Assembly (NCBI GenBank): GCA_934500705.1
Contig: CAKSTI010000014.1
Location: 1 to 64,000, forward strand
Source: an uncultured Clostridia bacterium
GTDB lineage: Bacteria; Bacillota; Clostridia; UMGS1810
Direction: 5' to 3'
DNA: 64,000 nucleotides
Made by a program: the position numbers and the translations under genes. This document shows, in pieces, positions 8,623 through 16,615 of the stretch. Below the pieces are notes generated by a model that made no database searches, was not told the origin of the DNA, and saw only the letters and a program-made list of their open reading frames with translations. Positions within the stretch are counted from its first letter, which is position 1, and the number at the start of each line of letters is the position of its first letter.

Positions 8623-10458
8623 ATGAGAATTTTATTCGACAGTAAAAGCAAACTTCACAAGACCCCGTTCGGCTGTATACGTCCGGGCGAAAAATGCACG
8701 TTATGTCTGCACATTCCGGTTTCGTGCCGAACGGTGGGCGTAAGCGTGCACTTTTCACGGGACGACACTTTCAGCCGTGATTTTGATATGGTAAAAACCA
8801 AGACGGAAAATCAGTACGAATACTTTACCGCCGAGGTGACGCTCGATGAGTGCGGACTGTATTTTTACTACTTTAACATAGAAACGCCGCAGTCGTCTTT
8901 TAAGCTGATGAAGTTCGGCGACAGCGACACAAACATTGAGGACGGCACGCTCTGGCAGGTAAGCTGTATTCCGTCCGACTACACGGTTGCCGACAAATTC
9001 AAGGGACGTGTGATGTATCAGATTTTCCCCGACAGATTTTTTAAATACGGTGACTGCTGTCTTGACGGCAAGCTCGAACCGTACCGCATACACGGCAATA
9101 CGGACGAGATGCCCGACTATCTGCCGGACGGAAACGGCAAAATATTAAACAACGACTTCTACGGCGGAAATTTAAAGGGAATTGAGCAAAAACTCGATTA
9201 CCTGCAAAGGTTCGGCGTGGGAATAATATACTTAAACCCTATATTTATGGCATATTCCAACCACCGCTACGACACGTGCGACTACAAAAAAATCGACCCT
9301 ATGCTCGGCACGGAGGACGACTTTGTGTCGCTGTGCGACGCCGCACACAGGCGTGGTATGAGCATAATTTTAGACGGTGTTTTCTCCCATACGGGGTGCG
9401 ACAGCGTGTACTTTGACAAGTACAACCGCTTTGGCGGAGGTGCGTACAACAACCCCGACTCGCCATACCGCAGCTGGTACGATTTTAAGAACTATCCGAC
9501 GGAGTACACGTCGTGGTGGGGAATTGACACTCTGCCGTGCATAAACGAGAGCGACCCCGGATATATCGGCTACATCTTAACCGATGAGGACAGTGTGGTT
9601 AAGCACTGGCTCCGACTGGGTGCGGACGGCTTTCGGCTGGACGTTGCGGACGAACTGCCCGACGAATTTATAAGCCTTTTGCGAAAGACGGTTAAATCGG
9701 TAAAGAAAGACGCAATAGTCCTCGGCGAAGTGTGGGAAGATGCGTCCAACAAGATTGCATACGACATCAGGCGCAGATATTTTACCGAGCCGGAGCTTGA
9801 CTCCGTTATGAACTATCCGTTCAGAAACTCTATCCTGGCGCTTTTAAACGGCACCGCCACGGCGGACGAATTTGCGTCGCAGATAATGACAATAGCTGAA
9901 AACTACCCGTCCGAGGTATTAAACTGTCTTATGAACAGCCTTTCCACTCACGACACTGCACGCATATTTACTACCCTCACGGGTGCGGATATGAATATGA
10001 CACGTGAGCAAAAGGCGGATTATGTTTTTACGGACGGCGAAAGGCAAAGGGCGCAGGCGCTTTTAAAGACGGCGGTGTTTTTGCAGTTTTTCCTCCCCGG
10101 CTGTGCGTGCATATACTACGGCGACGAGATATGTATGGAGGGTTTTAACGACCCGTTCAACCGTGGATTTTTCAACTGGAATAACACAGAGAACGAAACA
10201 AGCGACTTTTACAAGAGGATGGCGCACCTTAAAAACACGCTTGAACCGCTCAAAACGGGCGACATTCGCTTTCTCACCGCATCGGACGGGGTGCTTGTTA
10301 TGGAGCGCAGAACGGGCTGTCGCTCGGTTTCGGCGGCGGTCAATCTCTCCGGTCAGTCGGTAAAGATTGAAAGCGGAAAATTCCACATCACCCACAACTG
10401 CACCTGCCTTAAAGAGAGCGTGTATGTTCAGCGTGGCGGCTTTGCGCTGTATGAGTAA
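8623..10458 (+). CDS. GH13 alpha-amylase / neopullulanase-like enzyme
   Basis: This is a cytoplasmic alpha-glucan hydrolase with no signal peptide. About 130 N-terminal residues form a beta-rich CBM34-like module. The GH13 barrel begins at RVMYQIFPDRF and includes DGVFSHTG, nucleophile-containing GFRLDVADE, general acid GEVWED and STHDTAR. These features fit the neopullulanase/cyclomaltodextrinase group; exact substrate cannot be read. The start at 8623 is supported by GAGGA ten bases upstream, while the in-frame ATG at 8611 has none. As the last gene of the glg operon it may trim malto-oligosaccharides left by glycogen breakdown. Confidence 0.88.
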   Translation: MRILFDSKSKLHKTPFGCIRPGEKCTLCLHIPVSCRTVGVSVHFSRDDTFSRDFDMVKTKTENQYEYFTAEVTLDECGLYFYYFNIETPQSSFKLMKFGDSDTNIEDGTLWQVSCIPSDYTVADKFKGRVMYQIFPDRFFKYGDCCLDGKLEPYRIHGNTDEMPDYLPDGNGKILNNDFYGGNLKGIEQKLDYLQRFGVGIIYLNPIFMAYSNHRYDTCDYKKIDPMLGTEDDFVSLCDAAHRRGMSIILDGVFSHTGCDSVYFDKYNRFGGGAYNNPDSPYRSWYDFKNYPTEYTSWWGIDTLPCINESDPGYIGYILTDEDSVVKHWLRLGADGFRLDVADELPDEFISLLRKTVKSVKKDAIVLGEVWEDASNKIAYDIRRRYFTEPELDSVMNYPFRNSILALLNGTATADEFASQIMTIAENYPSEVLNCLMNSLSTHDTARIFTTLTGADMNMTREQKADYVFTDGERQRAQALLKTAVFLQFFLPGCACIYYGDEICMEGFNDPFNRGFFNWNNTENETSDFYKRMAHLKNTLEPLKTGDIRFLTASDGVLVMERRTGCRSVSAAVNLSGQSVKIESGKFHITHNCTCLKESVYVQRGGFALYE

Positions 10459-10494
10459 ATATGTTAATTGTACGTTAAAATATTGCGTTTACTG

Positions 10495-10523
10495 TTGATT
10501 TAATCAGAAAAATGTGGTAACAT
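10495..10523 (+). promoter_or_regulatory. promoter of the HAD phosphatase gene
   Basis: TTGATT at 10495-10500, a 17-base spacer and TAACAT at 10518-10523 lie 32 bases before the ATG. This suggests the next gene is not part of the glg operon. Confidence 0.5.
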
Positions 10524-10555
10524 AATCATACAGAATAAGAAAGGTAATTGAGATT

Positions 10556-11332
10556 ATGTATGAAGATATAAGAAACAAAAAAGGTTTTATAAGCGATATG
10601 GACGGCGTGCTCTACCACGGCAATCATCTTTTGGACGGCGTGGTGGACTTTGTAAACTGGCTGCAAGAGAATGGAAAGGAATTTATTTTCCTTACAAACA
10701 GCTCGGAGCGCACACCGCAGGAACTTAGCAAAAAGCTCAGCCGTATGGGACTTGAAGTGCCGGAGAAGCACTTTTACACAAGCGCACTGGCAACGGCGGA
10801 ATTTCTCTCCAAGCAGATGCCCGGTTGCAGTGCATATGTAATCGGCGAGGCAGGACTTGCAAATGCGCTCTATGACTGCGGAATATATATGAACGACGTA
10901 AACCCCGAATACGTAATTGTGGGCGACACGAGGACATATAACTTTGAAAAAATCGAAAAGGCGATTGCCCTTGTAAACAAAGGCGCAAAGCTAATCGGCA
11001 CAAATCCCGACATAACCGGCCCCACGGAAAACGGCATTATGCCTGCCGTAGGCGCACTCATTGCCCCCATTGAAATTGCGACGGGCAAAAAGGCGTACTT
11101 TGTCGGCAAGCCGAACCCCCTTATGGTGCGCCACGCAAACAAGGCGCTCTCGTGCCACACGGCGGAAACGGTATTCATAGGCGACAGAATGGACACGGAC
11201 GTTGTATCCGGACTGGAAGCTATGATTGACACGGTACTCGTTTTGAGCGGTGTTACATCACGTGATATGATTGACAACTTCCCGTACAGACCGACTTACA
11301 TTATGGGCGGTGTGGGAGATATTTTAAAATAA
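10556..11332 (+). CDS. HAD-superfamily (NagD-like) phosphatase
   Basis: This is a class IIA HAD hydrolase. Motif I is DMDGVLYHG near residue 14, motif II is LTNSSERT, a lysine motif follows in GKPNPLMV, and the acidic motif is FIGDRMDTDV. A large C2 cap lies between motifs II and III, as in NagD and nucleotide phosphatases. 258 residues is normal. A GAAAGG site precedes the ATG. The substrate cannot be deduced; sugar phosphates or nucleoside monophosphates are common for the family, and nearness to the glg genes may be chance. Confidence 0.85.
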   Translation: MYEDIRNKKGFISDMDGVLYHGNHLLDGVVDFVNWLQENGKEFIFLTNSSERTPQELSKKLSRMGLEVPEKHFYTSALATAEFLSKQMPGCSAYVIGEAGLANALYDCGIYMNDVNPEYVIVGDTRTYNFEKIEKAIALVNKGAKLIGTNPDITGPTENGIMPAVGALIAPIEIATGKKAYFVGKPNPLMVRHANKALSCHTAETVFIGDRMDTDVVSGLEAMIDTVLVLSGVTSRDMIDNFPYRPTYIMGGVGDILK

Positions 11333-11354
11333 ATTTGCTTATGACCCCTGTTTG

Positions 11355-11634
11355 GTTAGGCAGGAGAGAGCTGAACTTGCATTGCCTGTCGACTGAATTT
11401 TCACAAAGCCTTCCGCCTTGTCGGTCTTGACGGGCGTCAGCCCGCCTGCACCCTTACGCACCGAAATTCTTTGCAAAAATTCAGCCGAACAGGTGCTCGC
11501 AGTTTCACATAAGCAATTTTTTCTGTAACAAAGTAAATTACGCAGGGAATACTGTCGTATTTTCAAGGGATTTACTGCCGTTACAGGGAAAATTGCTATG
11601 TGAAACCAATGTAAGTTCAACTCCCTCCTGCCTA
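11355..11634. repeat. nested inverted-repeat element, MITE-like (repeat family A)
   Basis: The outer arms at 11355-11385 (GGCAGGAGAGAGCTGAACTT and on) and 11608-11634 (AAGTTCAACTCCCTCCTGCC) are imperfect inverted repeats. Inner arms at 11502-11538 and 11570-11606 also pair (GTTTCACATAAGCAATTT with AAATTGCTATGTGAAAC). The space between them holds a GACGGGCGTCAGCCCGCC hairpin. No ORF with a ribosome site lies inside. The left 46 bases recur at 35289-35334 with four mismatches. It may be a non-autonomous mobile element or a large structured RNA. Confidence 0.65.
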
Positions 11635-11665
11635 CGGACAGGGGGTTTTCTTTTGCAAAAAAGTA

Positions 11666-11718
11666 TTGACATTTTGGCGGTATAGTATTATAATTACACT
11701 AACGAATATTAGTTAGTG
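11666..11718 (+). promoter_or_regulatory. orphan consensus promoter with operator-like palindrome
   Basis: TTGACA at 11666-11671, a 17-base spacer and TATAAT at 11689-11694 are followed at the expected start by CACTAAC / GTTAGTG (11697-11718), a palindrome of the type bound by MarR or TetR repressors. A second hairpin (GTGACAC / GTGTCAC) follows at 11732-11750. No convincing coding sequence lies downstream before the opposing RNA at 11820. The promoter may belong to a lost gene or to an untranslated RNA. Confidence 0.55.
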
Positions 11719-11779
11719 GATAATTTGCACAGTGACACTATACGTGTCACCGATGTGACGGAGAGGTTCTTTAATTTTT

Positions 11780-11804
11780 GCAAGTTCTGCTCTCTCCTGC
11801 CTAT
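11780..11804 (+). repeat. solo copy of the family A arm
   Basis: GCAAGTTCTGCTCTCTCCTG, followed by CCTA, matches the right arm of the element at 11608-11634. It lies between the orphan promoter and the RNA tail of the RHH gene. Confidence 0.5.
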
Positions 11805-11819
11805 GCTTATGAAAAGTTC

Positions 11820-11903
11820 AGCAACCGCCCTGAGCAGAGGGCGGTTGCTGTAAAGTAAACTGTTCTGTGGCATAACCGTTACGGTCTTGCCTTTTTCTAT
11901 TAT
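11820..11903 (-). ncRNA. structured RNA or 3' UTR sharing a 35-nt block with the antitoxin RNA at 42325
   Basis: On the minus strand, 35 bases (11903-11869) containing GGCAAGACCGTAACGGTTAT are identical to 42325-42359. They fold as a stem-loop (GGCA/TGCC and ACCG/CGGT). The RNA ends in a terminator-like hairpin of 12 base pairs (AGCAACCGCCCT / AGGGCGGTTGCT, 11849-11820) followed by GAACTTTT. A TACAAT box at 11910-11905 lines up with the antitoxin promoter, but the -35 is worn. It could be a separate small RNA or the 3' UTR of the upstream RHH gene. Confidence 0.5.
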
Positions 11904-11942
11904 GATTGTATACTCATTTCTGCAATTTTTCTCTTAATAAAT

Positions 11943-12143
11943 TTATTTTCGTGGCGGTTTAACGTTTATATCCGGTTTAATATCACCCTCAATTTTACCG
12001 TTTTCTTTTTCAAAAGCGGATATGCTTTCACGAATTAAAACAAGCACCTGGCTGTTCACGCTGCGCCCCTCATAATCGGCAACGTATGCAATTTTTCTCA
12101 GCATCTCCTCCTCAATTCTGATTGAAACGCTCCTGACTGACAT
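11943..12143 (-). CDS. ribbon-helix-helix (Arc/CopG-type) small regulator
   Basis: This 66-residue protein begins with a beta strand (SVSIRIEEEML) followed by two helices containing GRSVNSQVLVLIRESISAFE, the Arc/MetJ ribbon-helix-helix pattern. Such proteins bind DNA as dimers and are often autorepressors or antitoxins. It is divergent from the SLOG gene at 12245, about 100 bases away, so it may control both. No toxin-like gene is directly downstream on its strand; only the structured RNA segment follows. Confidence 0.75.
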   Translation of the reverse strand: MSVRSVSIRIEEEMLRKIAYVADYEGRSVNSQVLVLIRESISAFEKENGKIEGDIKPDINVKPPRK

Positions 12144-12244
12144 AAAATCACTCCAAAATAAATATATTGTGTATTTATTTTATCCGAAATATGTGTTATA
12201 ATGTTGGATATGAACATACAGTATATCTATAATGAGGTGAATTT

Positions 12245-12757
12245 ATGGAAAATCATTTAAAAAATCAAACGTGTTGTTTCTTTGGGCACAGAAAAATTGT
12301 CAATACTCCCCTTCTGGCAGAAAATGTGAAAGACAGTATTAAAAACCTTATAGTTAATTACCACATATCAAATTTTTTATTTGGAAGTAACAGCGAATTT
12401 AATGACCTTTGCTACAAAACGGTAAGTGAGTTAAAAAAAATATACACAAAAATCAATCGTATATATGTCAGAGCACAATTTCCCGATATTGATGTCAGTT
12501 ACAAAAATTATCTGCTGGAATACTATGAGGACACATATTATCCTCAGCATATGAGAAATGCAGGTAAGGCAGCATATGTAGAAAGAAATTTCGATATGAT
12601 TGACAATAGTTGTTTTTGTATAATTTATTATGACAAAAATTATGCCCCGCCTCTCAAAAAATCGGGGTTAATGTCGCAACGTCCGAAAAGCGGAACTGAA
12701 ATTGCATATCTATATGCAGTAAAGAAAAAACTTGTAATAAAAAATTTATTTGTTTAA
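12245..12757 (+). CDS. SLOG-superfamily (DUF1273/YspA-like) protein
   Basis: The protein has 170 residues and an N-terminal CCFFGHRKI segment, the hallmark of the SLOG Rossmann-like family that binds nucleotides or nucleotide-derived ligands. A later SGTEIAYLYAVKKK stretch corresponds to the glycine/threonine-rich ligand loop. The middle is divergent. Base composition is clearly AT-richer than the flanking housekeeping genes, suggesting transfer. GAGGTG precedes the ATG. A TATAAT box lies at about 12200. Function is unknown; some SLOG proteins take part in stress or phage defence signalling. A paralogue is at 42736. Confidence 0.7.
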   Translation: MENHLKNQTCCFFGHRKIVNTPLLAENVKDSIKNLIVNYHISNFLFGSNSEFNDLCYKTVSELKKIYTKINRIYVRAQFPDIDVSYKNYLLEYYEDTYYPQHMRNAGKAAYVERNFDMIDNSCFCIIYYDKNYAPPLKKSGLMSQRPKSGTEIAYLYAVKKKLVIKNLFV

Positions 12758-12765
12758 AAAATCAA

Positions 12766-12797
12766 CATCACTCTGCTGATTAATCAGCAGAGTGATG
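12766..12797 (-). terminator. terminator of the leftward coaE/transglycosylase unit
   Basis: A 32-base perfect inverted repeat (CATCACTCTGCTGATT and its complement) is followed on the minus strand by TTGATTTTTT. On the plus strand it has no T-tract, so it mainly serves the transglycosylase gene. Confidence 0.7.
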
Positions 12798-12806
12798 CAA
12801 AATTCC

Positions 12807-13364
12807 TCAATACAGCATCTTATAAATTCTCGCCCGTTTCTCCACCTTTTTAACATATTTGCGTGTTTCGTCGAACGGGATTTCCTTTAAATTGCCGAAC
12901 TTATCCGAATACCGATGGTCGGAGATCCACTTGTTGACATTGCCGAGGCCTGCATTGTAAGCGGCGATTGCGGTTGTGGTGTTGCCGCCGTACAAATCTT
13001 CGAGATACGCAAGGTAGGCACAGCCTATGTAGATATTCTGCCTGGGGTGGTAGATGTCTTTAAGCTCGATGCCGAGTTTGAGGTTCTCCACGCACCACAC
13101 GGCGGTTTCCTCCTTAATCTGCATAAGACCTTTGGCGGACTTGTGGCTTTTGGCGCCCTCGTTAAAATTGCTCTCGGAGCTGATTATGCCCATAACAAGA
13201 TACTCACTGAGGTCAAACTCCTTGCTGTATTCCAGAATTATGTCCTCATAGCGCAGCGGGTACAGCGCCTTCATAGTCGGGCGTATGAGTGCGGTTATGA
13301 TTGCCGAAACAACAATGACACGCACAAAAAGCCCAATGAGAGAACTCTTTTTATTCTTTGCCAT
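12807..13364 (-). CDS. membrane-anchored lytic transglycosylase (SLT domain)
   Basis: This enzyme cleaves peptidoglycan glycan strands. One N-terminal membrane segment (about residues 9-27) anchors a Slt70-type domain. The catalytic glutamate is E64 in ISSESNF, followed by AKGLMQIKEETAVWC and AIAAYNAGLGNVNKW, both hallmark motifs. 185 residues suits a minimal SLT protein. Its start overlaps the 3' end of coaE by 14 bases, so the two genes are probably translationally coupled. Confidence 0.9.
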   Translation of the reverse strand: MAKNKKSSLIGLFVRVIVVSAIITALIRPTMKALYPLRYEDIILEYSKEFDLSEYLVMGIISSESNFNEGAKSHKSAKGLMQIKEETAVWCVENLKLGIELKDIYHPRQNIYIGCAYLAYLEDLYGGNTTTAIAAYNAGLGNVNKWISDHRYSDKFGNLKEIPFDETRKYVKKVEKRARIYKMLY

Positions 13365-13938
13365 ATTCCAAACCTCCGAAGTGAGCGGAAAGAGAGCGCA
13401 TCAAGTCCGCCGGGGTCAAATCGTTACGCAGGGTAAGGGTGCACTTTGACGTGTAAAAATCGTCACCCGGCTGGCTGTTTATCCTCGACTGCGCCTGTGA
13501 TGCGGTTATTCCGTCCCTCTTTACAATCCGCTTTATGCGGTTTTGAGTACTGCTCAAAATTCCCACTGTCACATCGCACAGCGCACCAAGACCCGACTCA
13601 AAGAGCAGGGGGGCGTCGAGAACGATGTTTCTGCCACTGTTTTTTGAGATGAATTTTTTGGTTTCTTCTATAATATATTTATGCGTTATGGAATTTAGCA
13701 GTTTTAATTTTTCGCCGTCGTTAAAGACGATGTCGCCGAGTTTGTGCCTGTTAAGCTCTCCGTCACTGTCTACAACGCCGCCGAAAGCTGAGTCAATCTC
13801 CGCAAGGCACGCAGTGCCGGGAGCGCAGACCGTATGTGCAATGGCGTCAAGGTCGGCAACGGCAAAACCGCTGTCCCTAAAAAATGCGCTTGCGGTGCTC
13901 TTGCCCGTGCCGCTGCCGCCTGTTAAACCTATAATCAT
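13351..13938 (-). CDS. coaE: dephospho-CoA kinase
   Basis: The enzyme catalyses the last step of coenzyme A synthesis, phosphorylating the ribose 3'-OH of dephospho-CoA. The P-loop GLTGGSGTGKST lies at residues 4-15, followed by the family's FRDSGFAVADLDAIAH segment. The start at 13938 (MIIGLTGG) is chosen because longer reading adds residues that overlap polA and resemble no CoaE. 195 residues is normal. It lies ten bases after polA, as often seen in Firmicutes. Confidence 0.93.
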   Translation of the reverse strand: MIIGLTGGSGTGKSTASAFFRDSGFAVADLDAIAHTVCAPGTACLAEIDSAFGGVVDSDGELNRHKLGDIVFNDGEKLKLLNSITHKYIIEETKKFISKNSGRNIVLDAPLLFESGLGALCDVTVGILSSTQNRIKRIVKRDGITASQAQSRINSQPGDDFYTSKCTLTLRNDLTPADLMRSLSAHFGGLEYGKE

Positions 13939-13948
13939 AGCAAAAACC

Positions 13949-16567
13949 TCACTTTGTGTCGTACCAGGAATGCCCGGTTTTGGTTTCCGCAACAAGGGGT
14001 ACACTTAGCTTTACCGCACTCTCCATACATTCGGTAAGCAGTTTGCTAACGTGCTCCGCCTCGTCTTTCGGCGCCTCTATAATCAGTTCGTCGTGGACTT
14101 GGAGTATAAGGCGTGAGCGCAGTTTTTCCTCTTTCAGACGGCGGCTGACCTTTATCATCGCTATCTTTATGATGTCCGCCGCACTGCCCTGAATGGGCGT
14201 GTTGCGTGCCATACGCTCACCGGCGGAACGCACCATAAAATTAGATGAATTTATCTCCGGTATCGGTCGGCGGCGGTCGAACATTGTGGACACAAAGCCG
14301 CTTTTCTTGGTGGTTTCTATAATGTGTTCCATATAGCGTTTAACGCCCGGATAGCGGGCAAAGTAATTTTCGATATACTCCCTCGCCTCACGGACGGAAA
14401 TGCCCAAGTCCTTTGCAAGCGAAAAGTCGCCCATACCGTAAATTATGCCAAAGTTGACTGTCTTTGCACGGCTCCTCATAACGGGTGTGACCTCATCGGG
14501 AGCAACGCCGAACACGCCGGAGGCGGTGGCGGTGTGAATGTCCTCGTTATTTTTAAACGCATTGCACAGGTTTTCGTCACCCGAAATATGGGCGAGCACA
14601 CGCAGTTCAATCTGCGAATAGTCGGCGTCAACAAGCACACAGCCGTCCTTTGCCACAAACATCTTTCTAAGCTCTCTGCCAAGGGGCGTGCGGACGGGTA
14701 TGTTTTGCAAATTCGGCTCGGCGGAGCTTATTCTGCCCGTCACGGTGACGGTCTGGTTAAAGCGTGAGTATATTCTGCCTGTGTCCTTGTCGGTCACGGC
14801 AAGAAGTCCGTCGCCGTAGGTGGAATTTAATTTGGTAAGGGTGCGGAACTGCAAAATTTTCTCCACGATTTCGTGCTCGGAGCGCAGTTTTTCCAGCACT
14901 TCGGCGTTGGTGCTGTAACCCGTTTTCGTTTTCTTTGCCGCTTTAAGCCCCAGCTTTTCAAAGAGAATTACGCCGAGCTGTTTGGGTGAGTTTATGTTAA
15001 ATTCCTCGCCGGCAAGGGCATATATTTCCTGTTCGAGGGCGGATATGTCCGCCTTTAACTCATCGTTAAAGCGCACGAGGTTTTCACGGTCAATCAAGAC
15101 TCCCTCAATCTCCATATCCGCAAGAACACGGATTAGCGGAAATTCGATGCCTAAGAGCAGGTCTTTGAGGTTTTCGCTCTCGATTTGCTCATCCTCCGCC
15201 GCTTTAATCTGCTGTGATGCGCCGAGGATTTGCGATGCGTATTCCGCAAGGTCGCCGTCCTCTATTTCGCTTACGGAAAGCGTCTTTTTGCCTGTGCCGA
15301 AAACTTCCTTTTCGCTCTTGATATTGACCGAGAGCATAGCCGCCGCAAGGGTGCTGACGTCATACGACGAGCGCAGGGGATTGAGCACGTACGCCGCAAC
15401 GCCGAGGTCAAAATAATTGTCCGAAAATCCGACGCCGTACCTGTTCATAAGCACGATGTCCGCCTTTATGTCGGGCGATATTTTAAGCACGGCATCACTT
15501 TCAAAATACGGCTTTAAAACCTGTGCCGCTCCATCGCCCCTCAGAACGCAGGCGGTGCCGTTTGCCAGAATTGCGGCGGCGGTGAGGGCGCCGTTTTCCG
15601 CAAAGAGCTTATATACAAGCGTATTGCAGTCTTTAAGTATTTCCTCCGCACGGGCGGTATCCGCTGTCTCTGCCCGGGGAAAGTCGGGTTTTGCACTCTC
15701 GCCCCCAAGCTTTTTGAGAAAAACGGAAAATTCCAGATTGGTGAAAAGCTCTTTTACCTTATCGTCATCATAGGGCTTTACCTTAGCATCGTCTATGGCA
15801 AATTCAAGCGGAACATTCCTGTCTATGGTGCAGAGGGTTTTGCTCAGAAATGCCATTTCTTTTCCGTCTGCCAGCTTTTTCCTCGCCGCAGGCTTTATGA
15901 TTTCGTCGTCCAAATTTTCGTACAGGTTTTCTATGGACTTGAATTTCCGTATATATTCAAACGCCGTTTTCTCGCCTATTCCCTTAACTCCGGGCACGTT
16001 ATCGGAGCTGTCGCCCATAAGACCTTTGACGTCTATAAACTGCGTGGGGGTCACGCCGTACATATCCTCGATGTCGTCGCCGTCAAGCTCGTTTGTTGCA
16101 GTTGCGCCGCCCTTTGTCACGGTGAGCAGAATTTTAACCGTGTCCGAGGCAAGCTGCAAATCGTCCCTGTCGCCGGTGAGCACAAAGCACTCGACGCCGC
16201 TCTCACGGCACATTCGGCTGACGGTGCCTATTATATCGTCCGCCTCGTAGCCCTCCTTTTCGAGCACGGAGATGTTCATTGCGGAGAGCACCTCTTTCAT
16301 CACGGGCATCTGCATTGCAAGTTCGGGGGGCATACCCTTGCGCTGTGCCTTGTAGCCCGAGTACATTTTATGGCGGAAGGTGGGCGACTTTAAGTCAAAA
16401 GCCACGGCGATGCAGTCGGGGCAAAGCTCGTCAATATGCTTAAACATAATATTTAAAAATCCGTAAATTCCGTTGGTGCAAAGACCGTGTTTGTTGGTGA
16501 GCATCTTTATGCCGTAGAACGCTCGGTTGATGATGCTGTTACCGTCTATGAGCAAAAATTTTTTCAC
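13949..16567 (-). CDS. polA: DNA polymerase I
   Basis: This polymerase repairs DNA and processes Okazaki fragments. Its domains are an N-terminal 5'-3' nuclease (LIDGNSIINRAFYG, GYEADDIIG, LMGDSSDNVPGVKGIG), a middle domain, and an A-family polymerase with DADYSQIELRVLAH, RSRAKTVNFGIIYGM and QVHDELIIE. The middle 3'-5' exonuclease domain lacks the D-x-E metal motif and is probably inactive, as in many Firmicutes. A GTG start at 16567 is preferred because AAGGAAG lies just upstream; the in-frame ATG at 16603 lacks a site. The product is 872 residues. Confidence 0.95.
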   Translation of the reverse strand: MKKFLLIDGNSIINRAFYGIKMLTNKHGLCTNGIYGFLNIMFKHIDELCPDCIAVAFDLKSPTFRHKMYSGYKAQRKGMPPELAMQMPVMKEVLSAMNISVLEKEGYEADDIIGTVSRMCRESGVECFVLTGDRDDLQLASDTVKILLTVTKGGATATNELDGDDIEDMYGVTPTQFIDVKGLMGDSSDNVPGVKGIGEKTAFEYIRKFKSIENLYENLDDEIIKPAARKKLADGKEMAFLSKTLCTIDRNVPLEFAIDDAKVKPYDDDKVKELFTNLEFSVFLKKLGGESAKPDFPRAETADTARAEEILKDCNTLVYKLFAENGALTAAAILANGTACVLRGDGAAQVLKPYFESDAVLKISPDIKADIVLMNRYGVGFSDNYFDLGVAAYVLNPLRSSYDVSTLAAAMLSVNIKSEKEVFGTGKKTLSVSEIEDGDLAEYASQILGASQQIKAAEDEQIESENLKDLLLGIEFPLIRVLADMEIEGVLIDRENLVRFNDELKADISALEQEIYALAGEEFNINSPKQLGVILFEKLGLKAAKKTKTGYSTNAEVLEKLRSEHEIVEKILQFRTLTKLNSTYGDGLLAVTDKDTGRIYSRFNQTVTVTGRISSAEPNLQNIPVRTPLGRELRKMFVAKDGCVLVDADYSQIELRVLAHISGDENLCNAFKNNEDIHTATASGVFGVAPDEVTPVMRSRAKTVNFGIIYGMGDFSLAKDLGISVREAREYIENYFARYPGVKRYMEHIIETTKKSGFVSTMFDRRRPIPEINSSNFMVRSAGERMARNTPIQGSAADIIKIAMIKVSRRLKEEKLRSRLILQVHDELIIEAPKDEAEHVSKLLTECMESAVKLSVPLVAETKTGHSWYDTK

Positions 16568-16615
16568 GTTTTTCACTTCCTTTGCATATATATTACCACA
16601 CATTTGTAAATTTTT

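Noticed and set aside
11339..11620. 93-codon minus-strand ORF
   Set aside because: It spans the nested inverted repeat of family A, has no ribosome site, and the translation mirrors the repeat arms.
12915..13436. 173-codon plus-strand ORF
   Set aside because: It is antisense to the lytic transglycosylase, whose catalytic motifs and coupling to coaE are clear.
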